64,000 nucleotides of DNA. Origin: Eurosta solidaginis (taxonomy: Eukaryota; Arthropoda; Insecta; Diptera; Tephritidae). Shown piece by piece: positions 22,306-32,640 of this stretch. The translations under genes and the position numbers were made by a program. The stretch is from assembly GCF_040869045.1 (NCBI RefSeq), contig NC_090323.1, positions 156,446,426 through 156,510,425 of the forward strand, written 5' to 3'. Below the pieces are notes generated by a model. It saw nothing but the letters and a program-made list of their open reading frames with translations, ran no database searches and was not told where the DNA came from. Numbering within the stretch: position 1 is the stretch's first letter; each line of letters begins with the position of its first letter.

Positions 22306-24540
22306 TTATTGTTTGAAGTCTTTTTTACTTTCAACTCTGGGCAATTTCGCACGGCTCTCTAATGTCGTCGCCATAACAGCCTTTACATTTTCCGGTATAA
22401 CCCATTTGGAAACGCTAGCTAGCAATTGAACATGTCGTTCCGTTCCTTGTATGTGTGATGGAATTTTTGCATCATTAAACGGTGGATCATCTTGATTTAA
22501 ATATTCTCTCAATGTATTGTATGGAATGCTTCGCGTGAATGGTGGTTCAAATACGATATTTATATCATTCAAATGGATCATTTCCGTATAACTTGTGCAA
22601 TTAAAGTTTATATCTGGTTTTTTATAAACTCTAAGTTCCATTGGGTCGTCAACATGGTTCGATAGCGTAGAATTTTCTTGATGGCACAGTCGCGCTTTTC
22701 TTTGCTATCATCAAACAACATTGATAGCAAGATATTTTCCGAATGCGCATAATATGAATTATCTTTAATTACTTGATTGGCAATTTTGCGTAAACGAGGT
22801 TCTGGAAATCGTGACCAACCAATGAACTTGAAAAATAATGCACTGCCGCACACGACAGAGCTGTAATACTTGATATTGAGGTACATTGGCACATAACATT
22901 TAATTATAAATTCAACCAGAATTCTTAAATTTGCATCTGGATTTTCCGTTGTCACATATAATCGCAATAATCTAGCGGCCTTGGTGAGCCACCGAGAATG
23001 TACAATTTTCCCTGGTTTGATGTTGGCCAGATCCACCGGAACCACGCCGCTAGACATTGCATGGGACATGTATTATAAGTACTTCGAATCGGTGGAAAAT
23101 TCAATTTTTTCTGGAGCAGGGGGCATATTTTGCAACTCAATTTTCTGGAAGCCGTCCACCACCTGAAAATATATAATAATAAAATAATTAAAAATGGTTG
23201 ACAATTATAAAAAATGAGTGATAGCAATAACTTACCGGAAGAGTTTCACAAGTTTCGATTTGACGGCTCAGTTTTCCGGTTGCCGATCTTGGTCCAGTGC
23301 TGGTTGATTTATCCAAAGCTTCAAACAAATGCCGAAACGGAAGTTCGTTGAAGTGTAGAAGGCAAACGAACCAATGCAATGATCTTTTTAACAGCAATTC
23401 GAATCGTCGTATAATTCCACCGTGTGGGCCAGTGTTTGTTGGCTCACCGTCAGTGCATATTCCAATTAATGCATCCAGTGATATATTTTTATCGTTGAAA
23501 AACCCATTTAATTTGGTTGTTTTGTATTCAGCGGTTTCATGTTCCAGTCTTACGTAACCAATCAATTCAGAATTGGGTTCTCTCAAAATAACAAGATGAG
23601 GTTCTTTTACCATCCTAGTATGATACTTCTCATCAATTTTATCTATCGTTAAAGTATCATCTTTTCTGCCATCGAATGAAAACGCTAACAAATTGGTAAC
23701 ATAACCGTTTGCGAAGCACTTCTTGTCTGCATTTCTCTTTTTCTCTGCGAATTTTCGATTTATCCATGATGAGAGGTCTCCCATGCTTATCTTTAATTTT
23801 AAAATCTTGCAAAAGAGCGGTTCCCAATGCTGCTGATACTCTGTCAGGCACACCAAATCTGTCACATACCAAGGCAAAGTTGAAGCAATCGTATCTCTCT
23901 GTGTATTGTGAACTTGTGCTTCTATCCATATCTTGTTGAACCGGTGGCGGTGCGTATGTTGAATCATCGGGATCTTGGCATTGATGACATAGACGTTGCT
24001 CCTTGCCCTTCAGTCTCCATCATAAATGCATCCATTGTTAGTCTTCTCTGATTATGTTGATCGTGCATGAACTCTTTCAGGCGTTCGGGAACCCAGCCGC
24101 ATGCACATGGAGCTGCCTTCAAATCGCATTTACATATTCCAATGTAAAAAATTGTTTCCAGAGATTTTGCATACTCTGTAAATTGTTGGGTGTTGTTTCT
24201 TCTCTTGATTTGCTCTTGATAATTGTCAAGCAATTTATTCAATTTATTAAATACACTTTTTTCAGCATTATTTCCATACCAAGTTTTTCCCCCCAGTCAA
24301 CTTATCTTGTATTTGAATATTGAATGATTTATGGGAAAAATTTTTTTGTTCTGTTTTAGCACGTTCGCTTAAGTAAAAATAATATCTCAAGATATCCAGA
24401 TGGGTTGGTAAATTAAGATCAGTTAAATCAGTAGGCACACCAAAAACAGTAACATCATGCTTAGGTATATGACTCATTGAGTTTTCGATAGTTTTTGATG
24501 TAGTTGCTTCATCTTGCGGTGTAGAGAATGGTGGATTCAT
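22306..24540 (-). pseudogene. hAT-like RNase H-fold transposase, decayed, with one intact intron
   Basis: The minus-strand gene begins near 24540 (MNPPFSTPQDEATTS). Its reading passes through at least four frame changes: near 24285 in a G-run, near 23980, near 23720 and near 22650. Conserved blocks in order are SFDGRKDDTL (Asp at 23673), ICTDGEPTNTG (Asp at 23449-23451), VCLLHFNELPFRHLF (CxxH at about 23364-23353), then after an intron HSRWLTKAARLLRLY, HSENILLSMLFDD, and IQGTERHVQLL (Glu at 22438-22440), ending with ESKKDF. The CTDG...CxxH...ER layout resembles hAT and ZBED transposases (CTDGAPAM, CxxH, and the C-terminal ER of the dimerisation region). I recall similar unannotated proteins in insects. 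The frameshifts make it inactive. The superfamily is inference. Confidence 0.75.
23163..23235 (-). other. Spliceosomal intron in the transposase gene, 73 bp
   Basis: On the minus strand the exon ends CTTCCG and the intron opens with GTAAGTTATTG, closing with TATATATTTTCAG before GTGGTGGACGG. Splicing joins ETCETLP to VVDGFQKIEL in frame. Reading through instead gives VSYCYHS and a stop. Consensus donor, pyrimidine-containing acceptor and frame restoration all support it. Confidence 0.85.
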
Positions 24541-24913
24541 TGTAAACTTTTTGATGTGGAATGGTCATTTCACTTATTATTTTTTTGAAATATTTTTTTA
24601 TCTGAAATTAGCACTTCACACTTTGAGTTCTTCACAACGACTTAATGCATTCACAAAAACTGTTGCGTTATATATGGTCTACGAGACGAATTAATAAGAA
24701 TGAAATGGTAATTTCAATTTTACCTGCTGTGTCTCTTGGTGGCTTAAACAAAACAACACAAGCAATTTTACGAACTGGAATTGTGTCACAGTGATACCTT
24801 CATTTTTTAAAACAGTTGAATAAAAAACCCACACAACTATGTTTACGACATGCAAATGCATCACAGTGATGCCTTGGTTTTAAAAGGGTTGTAAAAACGC
24901 TAAGTTCTAATAA
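24541..24913 (-). promoter_or_regulatory. Upstream region of the transposase gene with a repeated TCACAGTGAT motif
   Basis: This is the 5' flank of the transposase. TCACAGTGAT followed by RCCTT occurs twice, near 24786 and 24861, 75 bases apart in the same orientation, each followed by a T/A-rich block. TCACAGTGA is itself a perfect inverted repeat. Such paired sites could be transposase-binding repeats, but this is a guess. No TATA box was identified with confidence. Confidence 0.35.
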
Positions 24914-27878
24914 TTTTTATACTCAGTTGAGCAGAGCTCACAGAGTATATTAAGTTTGATTGGATAACGGTTGGTTGTACATATATAAAGGAATCGAGAT
25001 AGATATAGACTTCCATATATCAAAATAATCAGGATCGAAAAAAAATTTGATTGAGCCATGTCCGTCCGTCCGTTCGTCCGTCCGTCCGTTAACACGATAA
25101 CTTGAGTAAATTTTGAGGTATCTTGATGAAATTTGGTATGTAGGTTCCTGAGCACTCATCTCAGATCGCTATTTAAAATGAACGATATCGGACTATAACC
25201 ACGCCCACTTTTTCGATATCGAAAATTTCGAAAAACCGAAAAAGTGCGATAATTCATTACAAAAGACCGATAAAGCGACGAAACTTGGTAGATGAGTTGA
25301 ACCTATGACGCAAAATAGAAATTAGAAATTAGTAAAATTTTGGACAATGGGCGTGGCACCGCCCACTTTTAAAAGAAGGTAATTTAAAATTTTGCAAGCT
25401 GTAATTTGGCAGTCGTTGAAGATATCATGATGAAATTTGGCAGGAACGTTACTCCTATTACTATATGTTCGCTTAATAAAAATTAGCAAAATCGGAGAAG
25501 GACCACGCCCACTTTTAAAAAAAATTTTTTTTTAAAGTAAAATTTTAACAAAAAATTTAATATCTTTACAGTATATAAGTAAATTATGTCAAGATTAACT
25601 CCAGTAATGATATGGTGCAACAAAATACAAAAATAAAAGAAAATTTAAAAACGGGCGTGGCTCCGCCCTTTTTCATTTAATTTGTCTAGGATACTTTTAA
25701 CGCCATAAGTCGAACAAAAATTAACCAATCCCTTTGAAATTTGGTAGGGGCATAGATTTTATGACGATAACTATTTTCTGTGAAAATGGGCGAAATCGGT
25801 TGATGTCACGCCCAGTTTTTATACACAGTGGTCCGTCTGTCCTTCCGCATGGCCGTTAATACGATAACTTGAGCAAAAATCGATATATCTTTACTAAACT
25901 CAGTTCACGTACTTATCTGAACTCACTTTATCTTGGTATGAAAAATGAACGAAATCCGACTATGACCACGCCCACTTTTTCGATATCGAAAATTGCGAAA
26001 AATGAAAAAAATGCCATAATTCTATACCAAATACGAAAAAGGGATGAAATATGGTAAGGTAATTGGATTGTTTTATTGACGCGAAATATAACTTTAGAAA
26101 AAACTTTATAAAATGGTTGTGACACCTACCATATTAAGTAGAAGAAAATGAAAAAGTTCTGCAGGACGAAATAAAAAACCCTTAAAATCTTGGCAGGTAT
26201 TACATATATAAATAAATTAGCGGTATCCAACAGATGATGTTCTGGGTCACCCTGGTCCACATTTTGGTCGATATCTGGAAAACGCCTTCACATATACAAC
26301 TACCACCACTCCCTTTTAAAACTCTCATTAATACCTTTAATTTGATACCCATATCGTACAAACTCATTCTAGAATCACCCCTGGTCCACCTTTATAGCGA
26401 TATTTCGAAAAGGCGAACACCTATAGAACGAAGGCCCACTCCCTTTTAAAAATACTCATTAACACCTTTCATTTGATACCCATATCGTACAAACAAAGTC
26501 TAGAGTCACCCCTGGTCCATAAAGGCCCACTCCCTCTTAAAATATTCATTAACTCCTTTCGTTTGATACCCACATTGCACAAACGAATTCTAGAGTCACC
26601 CCTGGTCCACCTTTATGGCGATATCTCGAAACGGCGTCGACCTATGGAACTAAGGATTGCTCCCTTTTAAAATACTCATTAACACCTTTCATTTGATACC
26701 CATATCGTACAAACGCATTCTAGAGTCACACCTGGTCCATCTTTATGGCGATATCTCGAAAAGGCGTCCACCTATAGAACTAAGGCCCACTCCCTCTTAA
26801 AATACTCATTAACTCCTTTCGTTTGATACCCACATTGCACAAACGAATTCTAGAGTCACCCCTGGTCCACCTTTATGGCGATATCTCGAAAAAGGGTCCA
26901 CCTATAGAACTAAGCCCCACGCCCTTTTAAAATAATCATTAACACCTTTCATTTGATTCCCATATCATACAAAGAAATTCTAAAGTCACCCCTGGTCCAC
27001 CTTTATGGCGATATCTCGAAAAGGCGAACACCTATAAAACGAAGGCCCACTCCCTTTTAAAAATACTCATTAACACCTTTGATTTGATACCCATATCGTA
27101 CAAACAAAGTCTAGAGTCACCCCTGGTCCACCTTTATTGCGATACCTCGAAAATGCGTCCACCTATAGAACTAAGGCCCACTCCCTCTTAAAATACTCAT
27201 TAACTCCTTTCGTTTGATACCCATATTGCACAAACGAATTCTAGAGTCACCCCTGGCCCACCTTTATGGCGATATCTCGAAACGGCGTCCACCTATAGAA
27301 CTAAGGCCCACTCCCTTTTAAAATACTCATTAACACCTTTCGTTTGATGCCCATATTGTGCAAACAAATTCTAGGGTCACCCCTGGTCCACCTTTATGGC
27401 GATATCTCGAAACGGCGTCCACCTATGGAACTAAGGATTACTCCCTTTTAAAATGCTCATTAACACCTTTCATTTGATACCCATATCGTACAAACGCATT
27501 CTAGAGTCACCCCTGGTCCATCTTTACGGCGATATCTCGAAAAGGCGTCCATCTATAGAACTTAGGTCTACGCCCTTTTAAAATACTCATTAATACCTTT
27601 CATTTGATACCCATATCGTACAAACGCATTCTAGAGTCAACCCTGATCCACCTTTATGGCTATATCCCTAAATGGCGTCCACCTATAGAACTATGGCCCA
27701 CTCCCTCATAAAATACTCTTTAATGCCTTTCATTTGATACACATGTCATACAAACACATTCCAGGGTTTCCCTCGGTTCATTTTCCTACATGGTTATTTT
27801 CCCTTATGTTGTCACCATAGCTCTCAACTGAGTATGTAATGTTCGGTTACACCCGAACTTAACCTTCCTTACTTGTTT
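24914..27878 (+). mobile_element. DINE-1/Helentron-like element, copy C, with expanded satellite core
   Basis: The longest copy of this family here. It starts TTTTTATACTCAGTTGAGCA, has the family body to about 26230, a 130-bp tandem array to about 27775, a diverged inverted partner CTCAACTGAGTA near 27825, the end hairpin at 27841-27858 and the CTTCCTTACTTGTTT edge. No TSD is seen, and both flanks are T-rich, which fits Helentron insertion between Ts (family knowledge). It sits between the transposase upstream region and the right inverted arm, so it inserted after the DNA transposon. Confidence 0.78.
26235..27775 (+). repeat. 130-bp satellite array, about 12 units, inside Helentron-like copy C
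   Basis: The landmark CTAGAGTCACC recurs near 26369, 26500, 26590, 26720, 26850, 26980, 27111, 27241, 27371, 27501 and 27631. That is a steady 130-131 bp period with one shortened unit (26500 to 26590). Each unit has GGCGATATCTCGAAA, CCTATAGAAC, CTCCCTTTTAAAATACTCAT and CCTTTCATTTGATACCCATA. Variation between units is mostly point changes. Open frames in this array are artefacts of the repeat. Confidence 0.93.
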
Positions 27879-27884
27879 TAAATT

Positions 27885-28031
27885 TATTTTCTATTGCTAA
27901 GTTAAATTCATTTTTTTATTTACATATGTTCTGACTAAATAAATTTCTAAAGAGAAAAATAAACTCCAAAAAGAAAAAACACAGGAATTTCCCTGATTTT
28001 TTCATGTAAAGTGCAAAACCGGCGATTTTAC
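27885..28031. repeat. Right inverted arm of the DNA transposon (outer part missing)
   Basis: The reverse complement matches 22103-22275: GAAAAAATCAG, TGTTTTTTCTTT, AAATTTATTTAGTCAGA and ACATATGTAAAT are shared in order, without the tandem expansion of the left arm. The match stops at about 28029 inside ..CCGGCGATTTT, and gypsy integrase sequence begins within two or three bases. Confidence 0.8.
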
Positions 28032-28033
28032 AG

Positions 28034-28283
28034 TACGTATTTGTTTCCGCTGTTGCTAGTAGGAAATGGACCTGCGACATCCATGGCGATCCTTTCAAAT
28101 GGTGCACCTGAAATATACTGCTTCATCTGGCCATGACTTCGGGTTTTGGGCCCTTTCGCTCTGTTGCATACCTCGCAGTTGGCAATCCACTCGGTGACCG
28201 ACTGACGGCAACCAACCCAATAGAATCTCTGCTTAATTTTCTCGAGTGTCTTCGTGATTCCAAGATGACCTCCACTTGGACCA
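28034..28283 (-). pseudogene. gypsy integrase, zinc-finger half and start of catalytic core
   Basis: The minus-strand reading gives GGHLGITKTLEKIKQRFYW, then CEVCNRAKGPKTR (the CxxC of the HHCC zinc-binding region), then APFERIAMDVAGPFP, whose Asp is the first residue of the integrase DDE triad. The second Asp and the Glu are absent because the sequence ends at the junction with the DNA transposon near 28031. The first His of the HHCC motif lies in the deleted stretch between RNase H and this segment. Confidence 0.85.
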
Positions 28284-28286
28284 TTG

Positions 28287-29021
28287 TTACGTTATAGTTA
28301 TTAGCCGGACATCTATAATGTCTTCTTTAGCCTCGGCCTTTGAGCAGTGCTTGCATTCCAGACTACATGGTCTTCGTGACATTGCATCAGCATTTCCATG
28401 GGTACTACCTTTTCGATGCTCAATGGAAAAGTCATAGCTTTGTAGTCGCTCGATCCACCGTGCCAATTGTCCTTCCGAATTTCGGAACTGCAGAAACCAT
28501 TTCAACGCTGCGTGATCTGTCCTGGCACGGAATCGCTGGCCGTAGAGGTATTTGTGAAAATGTTTAATGCACTCTACCAATGCCAACAGCTCTCTCCGTG
28601 TAACGCAATAGTTCCTCTCTGGTTTTGCAATTGAACGGCTGTAATATGCAACTACCTTCTCTTGTCCATCGACCGGTTGTGATAAAACGCCTCCTATAGC
28701 ATATCCGCTCGCATCTGTATCTAGAATAAACGTTGCTCCTGGAATCGGGTATGCCAACATTGGGGCAGTGCACAACCGCTCTTTCAATGTTTGGAAAGCT
28801 ACTTCTTGCTCCTTCTTCCATTCAAAAGCTTTATTTTTCCTTGTTAGCTCGTGGAGACTATGGGCTACGCTGGCAAAATTTGGTACAAATCGGCGGTAAT
28901 TTGTGCACAGCCCAAGGAAACTTCTCAATTCATGCAGATTCTGTGATCTTGGCCAATCCTTTACTGCCTCTATCTTTTCATTCGCTGTACAGACACCTTC
29001 GGTCGTTACCTTGTGGCCCAA
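28287..29021 (-). pseudogene. gypsy pol: RT connection and RNase H domain
   Basis: A 244-codon minus-strand frame. It starts with the RT thumb (LGHKVTTEGV, then LRSFLGLCTNYRRFVPNF). The RNase H domain follows: FILDTDASGYAIGGVL (first Asp), RNYCVTRRELLALVECIKH (Glu), ARTDHAALKWFL (Asp) and HRKGSTHGNADAMSR (last His and Asp). The full set of RNase H catalytic residues is therefore present. It stops just before the expected chromodomain-free linker to integrase, part of which is deleted. Confidence 0.93.
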
Positions 29022-29139
29022 ATAATTTACTTCCTTTTTTAAACAGCGTACACTTTTTGGGACTTAACTTCAGACCAGCGCCAGCTATTGTCTGGAAAAC
29101 TTCCTCCAAGTTTTTAAGATGTTCATCAAAACTCTAGCC

Positions 29140-30235
29140 CAATACGATGATGTCGTCCAGGTACACCAATCATGTTTTCCAATGTAGTCCTTTCAGTACC
29201 TGGTCCATGAGTCTCTCAAAAGTAGCTGGTGCATTACAAAGTCCAAAAGGCATCGCTGTAAATTGTCAAAGACCATCACCGACACTGAAGGCTGTTTTCT
29301 CTTTATCTTCCTCCTTCACCTCAACTTGCCAGTAGCCGCCTTTCAAGTCCAGTGTGGAAAACCATTTCATACCAGATAGCGATTCCAGAGCGTCGTCAAT
29401 TCTTGGCAACGGGTAGCTATCCTTTTTCGTAACGTCATTCAACTTTCGGTAGTCCACGCAAAACCTCATTTTTCCATCCTTCTTCTTTACAAGTACTACC
29501 GGTGAGCTCCATGGACTAGCTGATGGTTCGATGACGCCGCTGTCACTCATTTCTTGTATGATTTGACTCACAACTTCCCGCTTCGCCAGTGGAACACTAC
29601 GTGGAGCTTGACGGATCGGCCTCGCATCTCCAGTGTCAATTTGATGTTTCACAACATTGGTGCGGCCTGGTTCGGAACCATCCTGGTCAAATATGTTCGC
29701 GTATTTTATGAGCAGTTGTTTTGCCTTACTCTGATAGGCTTCCTCTAGCCCATGCGTCCATGCCGTGATATCATTTGAAAGATCAGTATTACTAGATGAA
29801 ACGTGTTCCTGGAGCTGTTCACAGTTAATAACTACTTCGGCCTCTTGGCATTTTCCCAAAATAGCTCCTTTGGTCAAATTGAATGGTGACTTGAACTCAT
29901 TGAGTACATCTTGTTTTGTCATAGCCAGGGTTTTTCCTACAAGTATGTTCAGTGCTGGTTTATTTGCTGCTTCGACAACCCACAATTTGTTTGTCCCACA
30001 ATCTCCATCAACCTTTGCCCAGATAACTGCTTCTGATTTTGGTGGTATTTGCTGACTCTCTTCCACCGGCACTCGTTTACTGCTGTAGCCTCTCTCGTAG
30101 CCGAAATTAAGTGGCACATCCATGTTCTTATATCGGATCGTCTTGCTTTGCATATCGATCTTGATGCCTTTGTTGATTAAGAAGTCCACTCCAATTATGA
30201 TTTCATCAACAATACCTGCCACTATAAAATTGTGA
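29140..30235 (-). pseudogene. gypsy reverse transcriptase
   Basis: The 318-codon minus-strand frame (30222-29266) holds the end of the protease region (IIIGVDFLINKGIKIDMQ) and RT motifs: VVLVKKKDGKMRFCVDYR, DSYPLPRIDDALE and FSTLDLKGGYWQVEV, whose Asp is in the catalytic triad. A frame change after TAFSV.. separates it from the YLDDI motif, which lies at 29153-29167 on the minus strand (VYLDDIIVLG). All RT catalytic residues can be found, but not in one frame. Confidence 0.92.
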
Positions 30236-30480
30236 AGTACCGTGACGTTCCCTTTCTACTTCTCCAATTACCTGGGTGTCCTCGCCCGTTGCTGTACGTA
30301 ATCTTGCTCCAAGCAATGGTCTTATCTTCTTGTTGACTAAATCTGATCGAATGATGGAATGGGATGCACCCGTATCTACAGTCAGTAAACGTTCCTTTCC
30401 ATCCACATGTCCTCCGACAGTAAGATTGCTTGACCTTCTTCCAATTTGCGAGATAGAGATTATGGGGCATTCAATTGAGG
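30206..30480 (-). pseudogene. gypsy aspartic protease
   Basis: The minus-strand reading LLTVDTGASHSIIRSDL contains the retropepsin active-site motif DTGA. It sits in a different frame (30406-30206) from the reverse transcriptase and from gag, so at least two frame changes surround it. The flap and the second hydrophobic motif (IIIGVDFL) are read in the RT frame. Confidence 0.88.
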
Positions 30481-30513
30481 GAGCCAGCTGTCGCCCCTTG
30501 CTGCTGACTCGCT

Positions 30514-31049
30514 TTAGTTTAACGATTGAGTGGATTTGGAGATTTGCTCGTCTCCTTCAGCTCTGCGTTTACGACCACCCACATTGTTGGAGCTATTGGA
30601 ATTGCTACTGCAATGACGTGCAATGTGACCTGGGTTACCGCACTTGAAACATTTCATAAATCCGGCATTTTTCTGTTGTGATCCTTTCAGAGCTTCCAAA
30701 ATTGTATCTACCCACTCTGGCCTTTCTACTTCCACACGATGAGCTTTGTATGCTGGTTTACTCAATAATGACGCCGTTTCCTGAGTCAATGCATGGGATA
30801 CCGTTTCAGAAAATGTTTGCTTTGGGTTCGCGTATGTGGCTCGCTTCGTTTCGACGTCCCGTATGCCATTTATAAAGCTCTGAATCTTCACTCTTTCAGT
30901 GTATCCCACGGGTGCATCCGCATTTGCAAGATGAGCCAATCTTTCAATGTCCGAAGCAAACTCCTGCAAATTCTCGTTAGCTTTTTGGTAGCGGTTTTGC
31001 AATTCTATTTGAAATATCTGTTTCCTGTGTTCGCTTCCGTATCGCCGTT
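30514..31049 (-). pseudogene. gypsy gag C-terminal part with zinc knuckle
   Basis: The minus-strand frame beginning near 31002 reads QNRYQKANENLQEFASDIE, the usual gag region before nucleocapsid. It ends with CFKCGNPGHIARHC, a canonical CX2CX4HX4C zinc knuckle that binds RNA in such proteins. It is out of frame with the upstream gag segment at about 31050. Confidence 0.9.
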
Positions 31050-31892
31050 CTACAAAGCCATCAATGCGTCATAACTGTTCCGTTCGTACTCTGGAACAGT
31101 TTGTAAGATTTCGGCAGCTGGTCCTTTCAATGCTACGAAGAGTGCGGCAACTTTATCTTCCACATTCCAGTTGTTCACAGCTCCGGTCTTCTCAAACTGT
31201 AGCTTAAAGACCTGGAAAGGAACAGAACCGTCAAAGGATGGTGTTTTTACCTTTGGATTACTCACTGAAACTGCTGGATGATTTAATTGTAACTGCTCCA
31301 TACGACCCTTCAAATCATCGACTTTTGCCTGAAATTGAGGGAGTTTTGCATCCTGCGCTTCCAGTTTTGATGTAACCCTTGCTTCCTGTGCTTCTAACTG
31401 TGAAGACATTTGTGCCACCTGCAATGATAAGCGTTCCTCTTGTTCTTCCATCTTTGATGTTATGCGTGTCTCCTGCGATTCCAGTTGGGATGCCATATAT
31501 GTCTTCTGTTCTTCCAATTGCGTTTCCATCTTGGATGTAATCTGTGTTGACATTTCTGACATTCGAGTTTCTTGTGCTTCAATCTTCGATGTTATTGGTG
31601 TCTCTTGGGATTCCATCTGTGATGACATTGTCGATGTTTGAGCAGATATTGCAGCCAAAACCATGTTCAAGTCTGTGCTTGAAACTGTCTGCGATGTTTC
31701 GTTTTTCTCTTAAATTTTTGTTGTCTCATCGCCATCAAGATGAAAGACATACTCTTCCACGTCAATTCCTTCTAATTCCATTGCCTCTCGTAGTCGTGCC
31801 TGAAGTTCGAGTTTAATGCCGGTTTTATTCAATCCACGGTTCTCCAACTCCTTCTTCAGTTGCGGGATCTTCAATTCACTTAAATTTGCCAT
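31050..31892 (-). pseudogene. gypsy gag N-terminal part: SAP-like domain and coiled coil
   Basis: Starts at the ATG at 31892. The first 35-40 residues (LSELKIPQLKKELENRGL, then KTGIKLELQARL) look like a SAP motif, a DNA-binding helix-extended loop-helix. An in-frame TAA at 31710-31712 interrupts the frame, after which it continues with a long coiled coil of near-repeats (SQLESQETRITSKMEEQ and variants) from about 31640 to 31320, then the conserved gag core (PSFDGSVPFQVFKLQFE). The single stop and the frameshift at about 31050 break it. Confidence 0.85.
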
Positions 31893-31927
31893 GTCCTTGT
31901 TGTCCTCTAGAATTTATTCAACAATTC

Positions 31928-31943
31928 CTCTTCTGACACCAAT
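31928..31943 (-). promoter_or_regulatory. gypsy primer-binding site
   Basis: Immediately next to the LTR on the minus strand stands TTGGTGTCAGAAGAGG. TGGTGTCAG complements the 3' end of many eukaryotic leucine tRNAs (...CTGACACCA, family knowledge), so tRNA-Leu priming is probable. Confidence 0.6.
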
Positions 31944-32640
31944 TGTAACGAATTTGCTGCAAATCCTCTTATTTGCCCTTTTGCCATGTTCGTATCGCTA
32001 AACTGTTGAGTAAATAACTTCAATATTGAATAATGGAAAAATGGCCTTTATTAAATTACTTCACAATAACACTCAAACTTTGCAAACTGATTGAAACTCT
32101 ACTATCAAAATAATACTGCTATTGCTCGGTAGATATCGTCTTAATCGAAACTCAAATCAAACTGAATTACAGCGCCTCTACATCTGTCGCCTTTTATACT
32201 CTATGGTTTCCTCGTTCGCATTTTTCTAGAATATATATATATATAAATGAGCTCTCAAACTTCTCAGCTATAACTAAAATTGCACAATTTTATACATATT
32301 TTAGGCGCTTCCAAAATCTACTAGTCCAGTAGCTCTCAAACTTCTCAGATATATGCATGTGTTAGTGCATTGACTCTCCGCTGCTCGTATTCGTACATGG
32401 TACATATGTGTAGACGCAATTATTTATTCGTTTATGTAGATACATAAAGATTGAATTATTGATGTGAATGTTTGTAGTTTACAGTCTCTCGCGCACACAT
32501 AGGCGTATAAGTAAATGCATCTGTGTGTGACATCTCTCGGCTGCCTTATATATGTGTATACATGATTTGATTATTGACGTAAATATCGCTTAGCATCGCC
32601 TTAGTGATGGTATAGCTTAGTGATGCTAATATCCGTGACA
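31944..32640 (-). repeat. gypsy 5' LTR, 697 bp
   Basis: The ends are TGTAACG at 31944 and CGTGACA at 32640 (plus strand), an imperfect TG...CA inverted pair. The primer-binding site follows directly on the gag side. It contains the duplicated block AGCTCTCAAACTTCTCAG near 32252 and 32331, an (AT)n run near 32232, and a TTTTATACTCTAT stretch that may be TATA-like. No second LTR lies in the window, so no age can be estimated. Confidence 0.8.

Larger units (their letters stand above)
21805..28031 (-). mobile_element. DNA transposon with hAT-like transposase, interrupted by Helentron-like copy C
   Basis: Composite unit. It has a left terminal region (21805-22305), a decayed transposase gene on the minus strand (22306-24540), an upstream region (24541-24913), the inserted Helentron-like element (24914-27878), and a right inverted copy of part of the left end (27885-28031). 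The inverted arms share GCCGGTTTTGCACTTTACAT followed by GAAAAAATCAG, and AAATTTATTTAGTCAGA. Without the insertion the element would be about 3.3 kb. The outer 300 bases present on the left are missing on the right, where the sequence joins a gypsy integrase remnant. The TIR claim rests on the sequence; the superfamily is inferred. Confidence 0.65.
28031..32640 (-). mobile_element. Ty3/gypsy LTR retrotransposon, 3'-truncated, defective
   Basis: Read on the minus strand the order is 5' LTR (32640-31944), primer-binding site, gag, protease, reverse transcriptase, RNase H and part of integrase. Frame changes and an in-frame stop interrupt gag and pol. Sequence between RNase H and the integrase zinc finger is deleted. 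Everything after the first integrase catalytic Asp, including the 3' LTR, is missing. The order PR-RT-RH-IN is that of the Ty3/gypsy group. There is no env. The element cannot be mobile by itself. Confidence 0.9.

Noticed and set aside
26234..26670. Open frames reading SYKHILESPLVH-type repeats
   Set aside because: They are translations of the 130-bp satellite, which lacks stops in that frame by chance.
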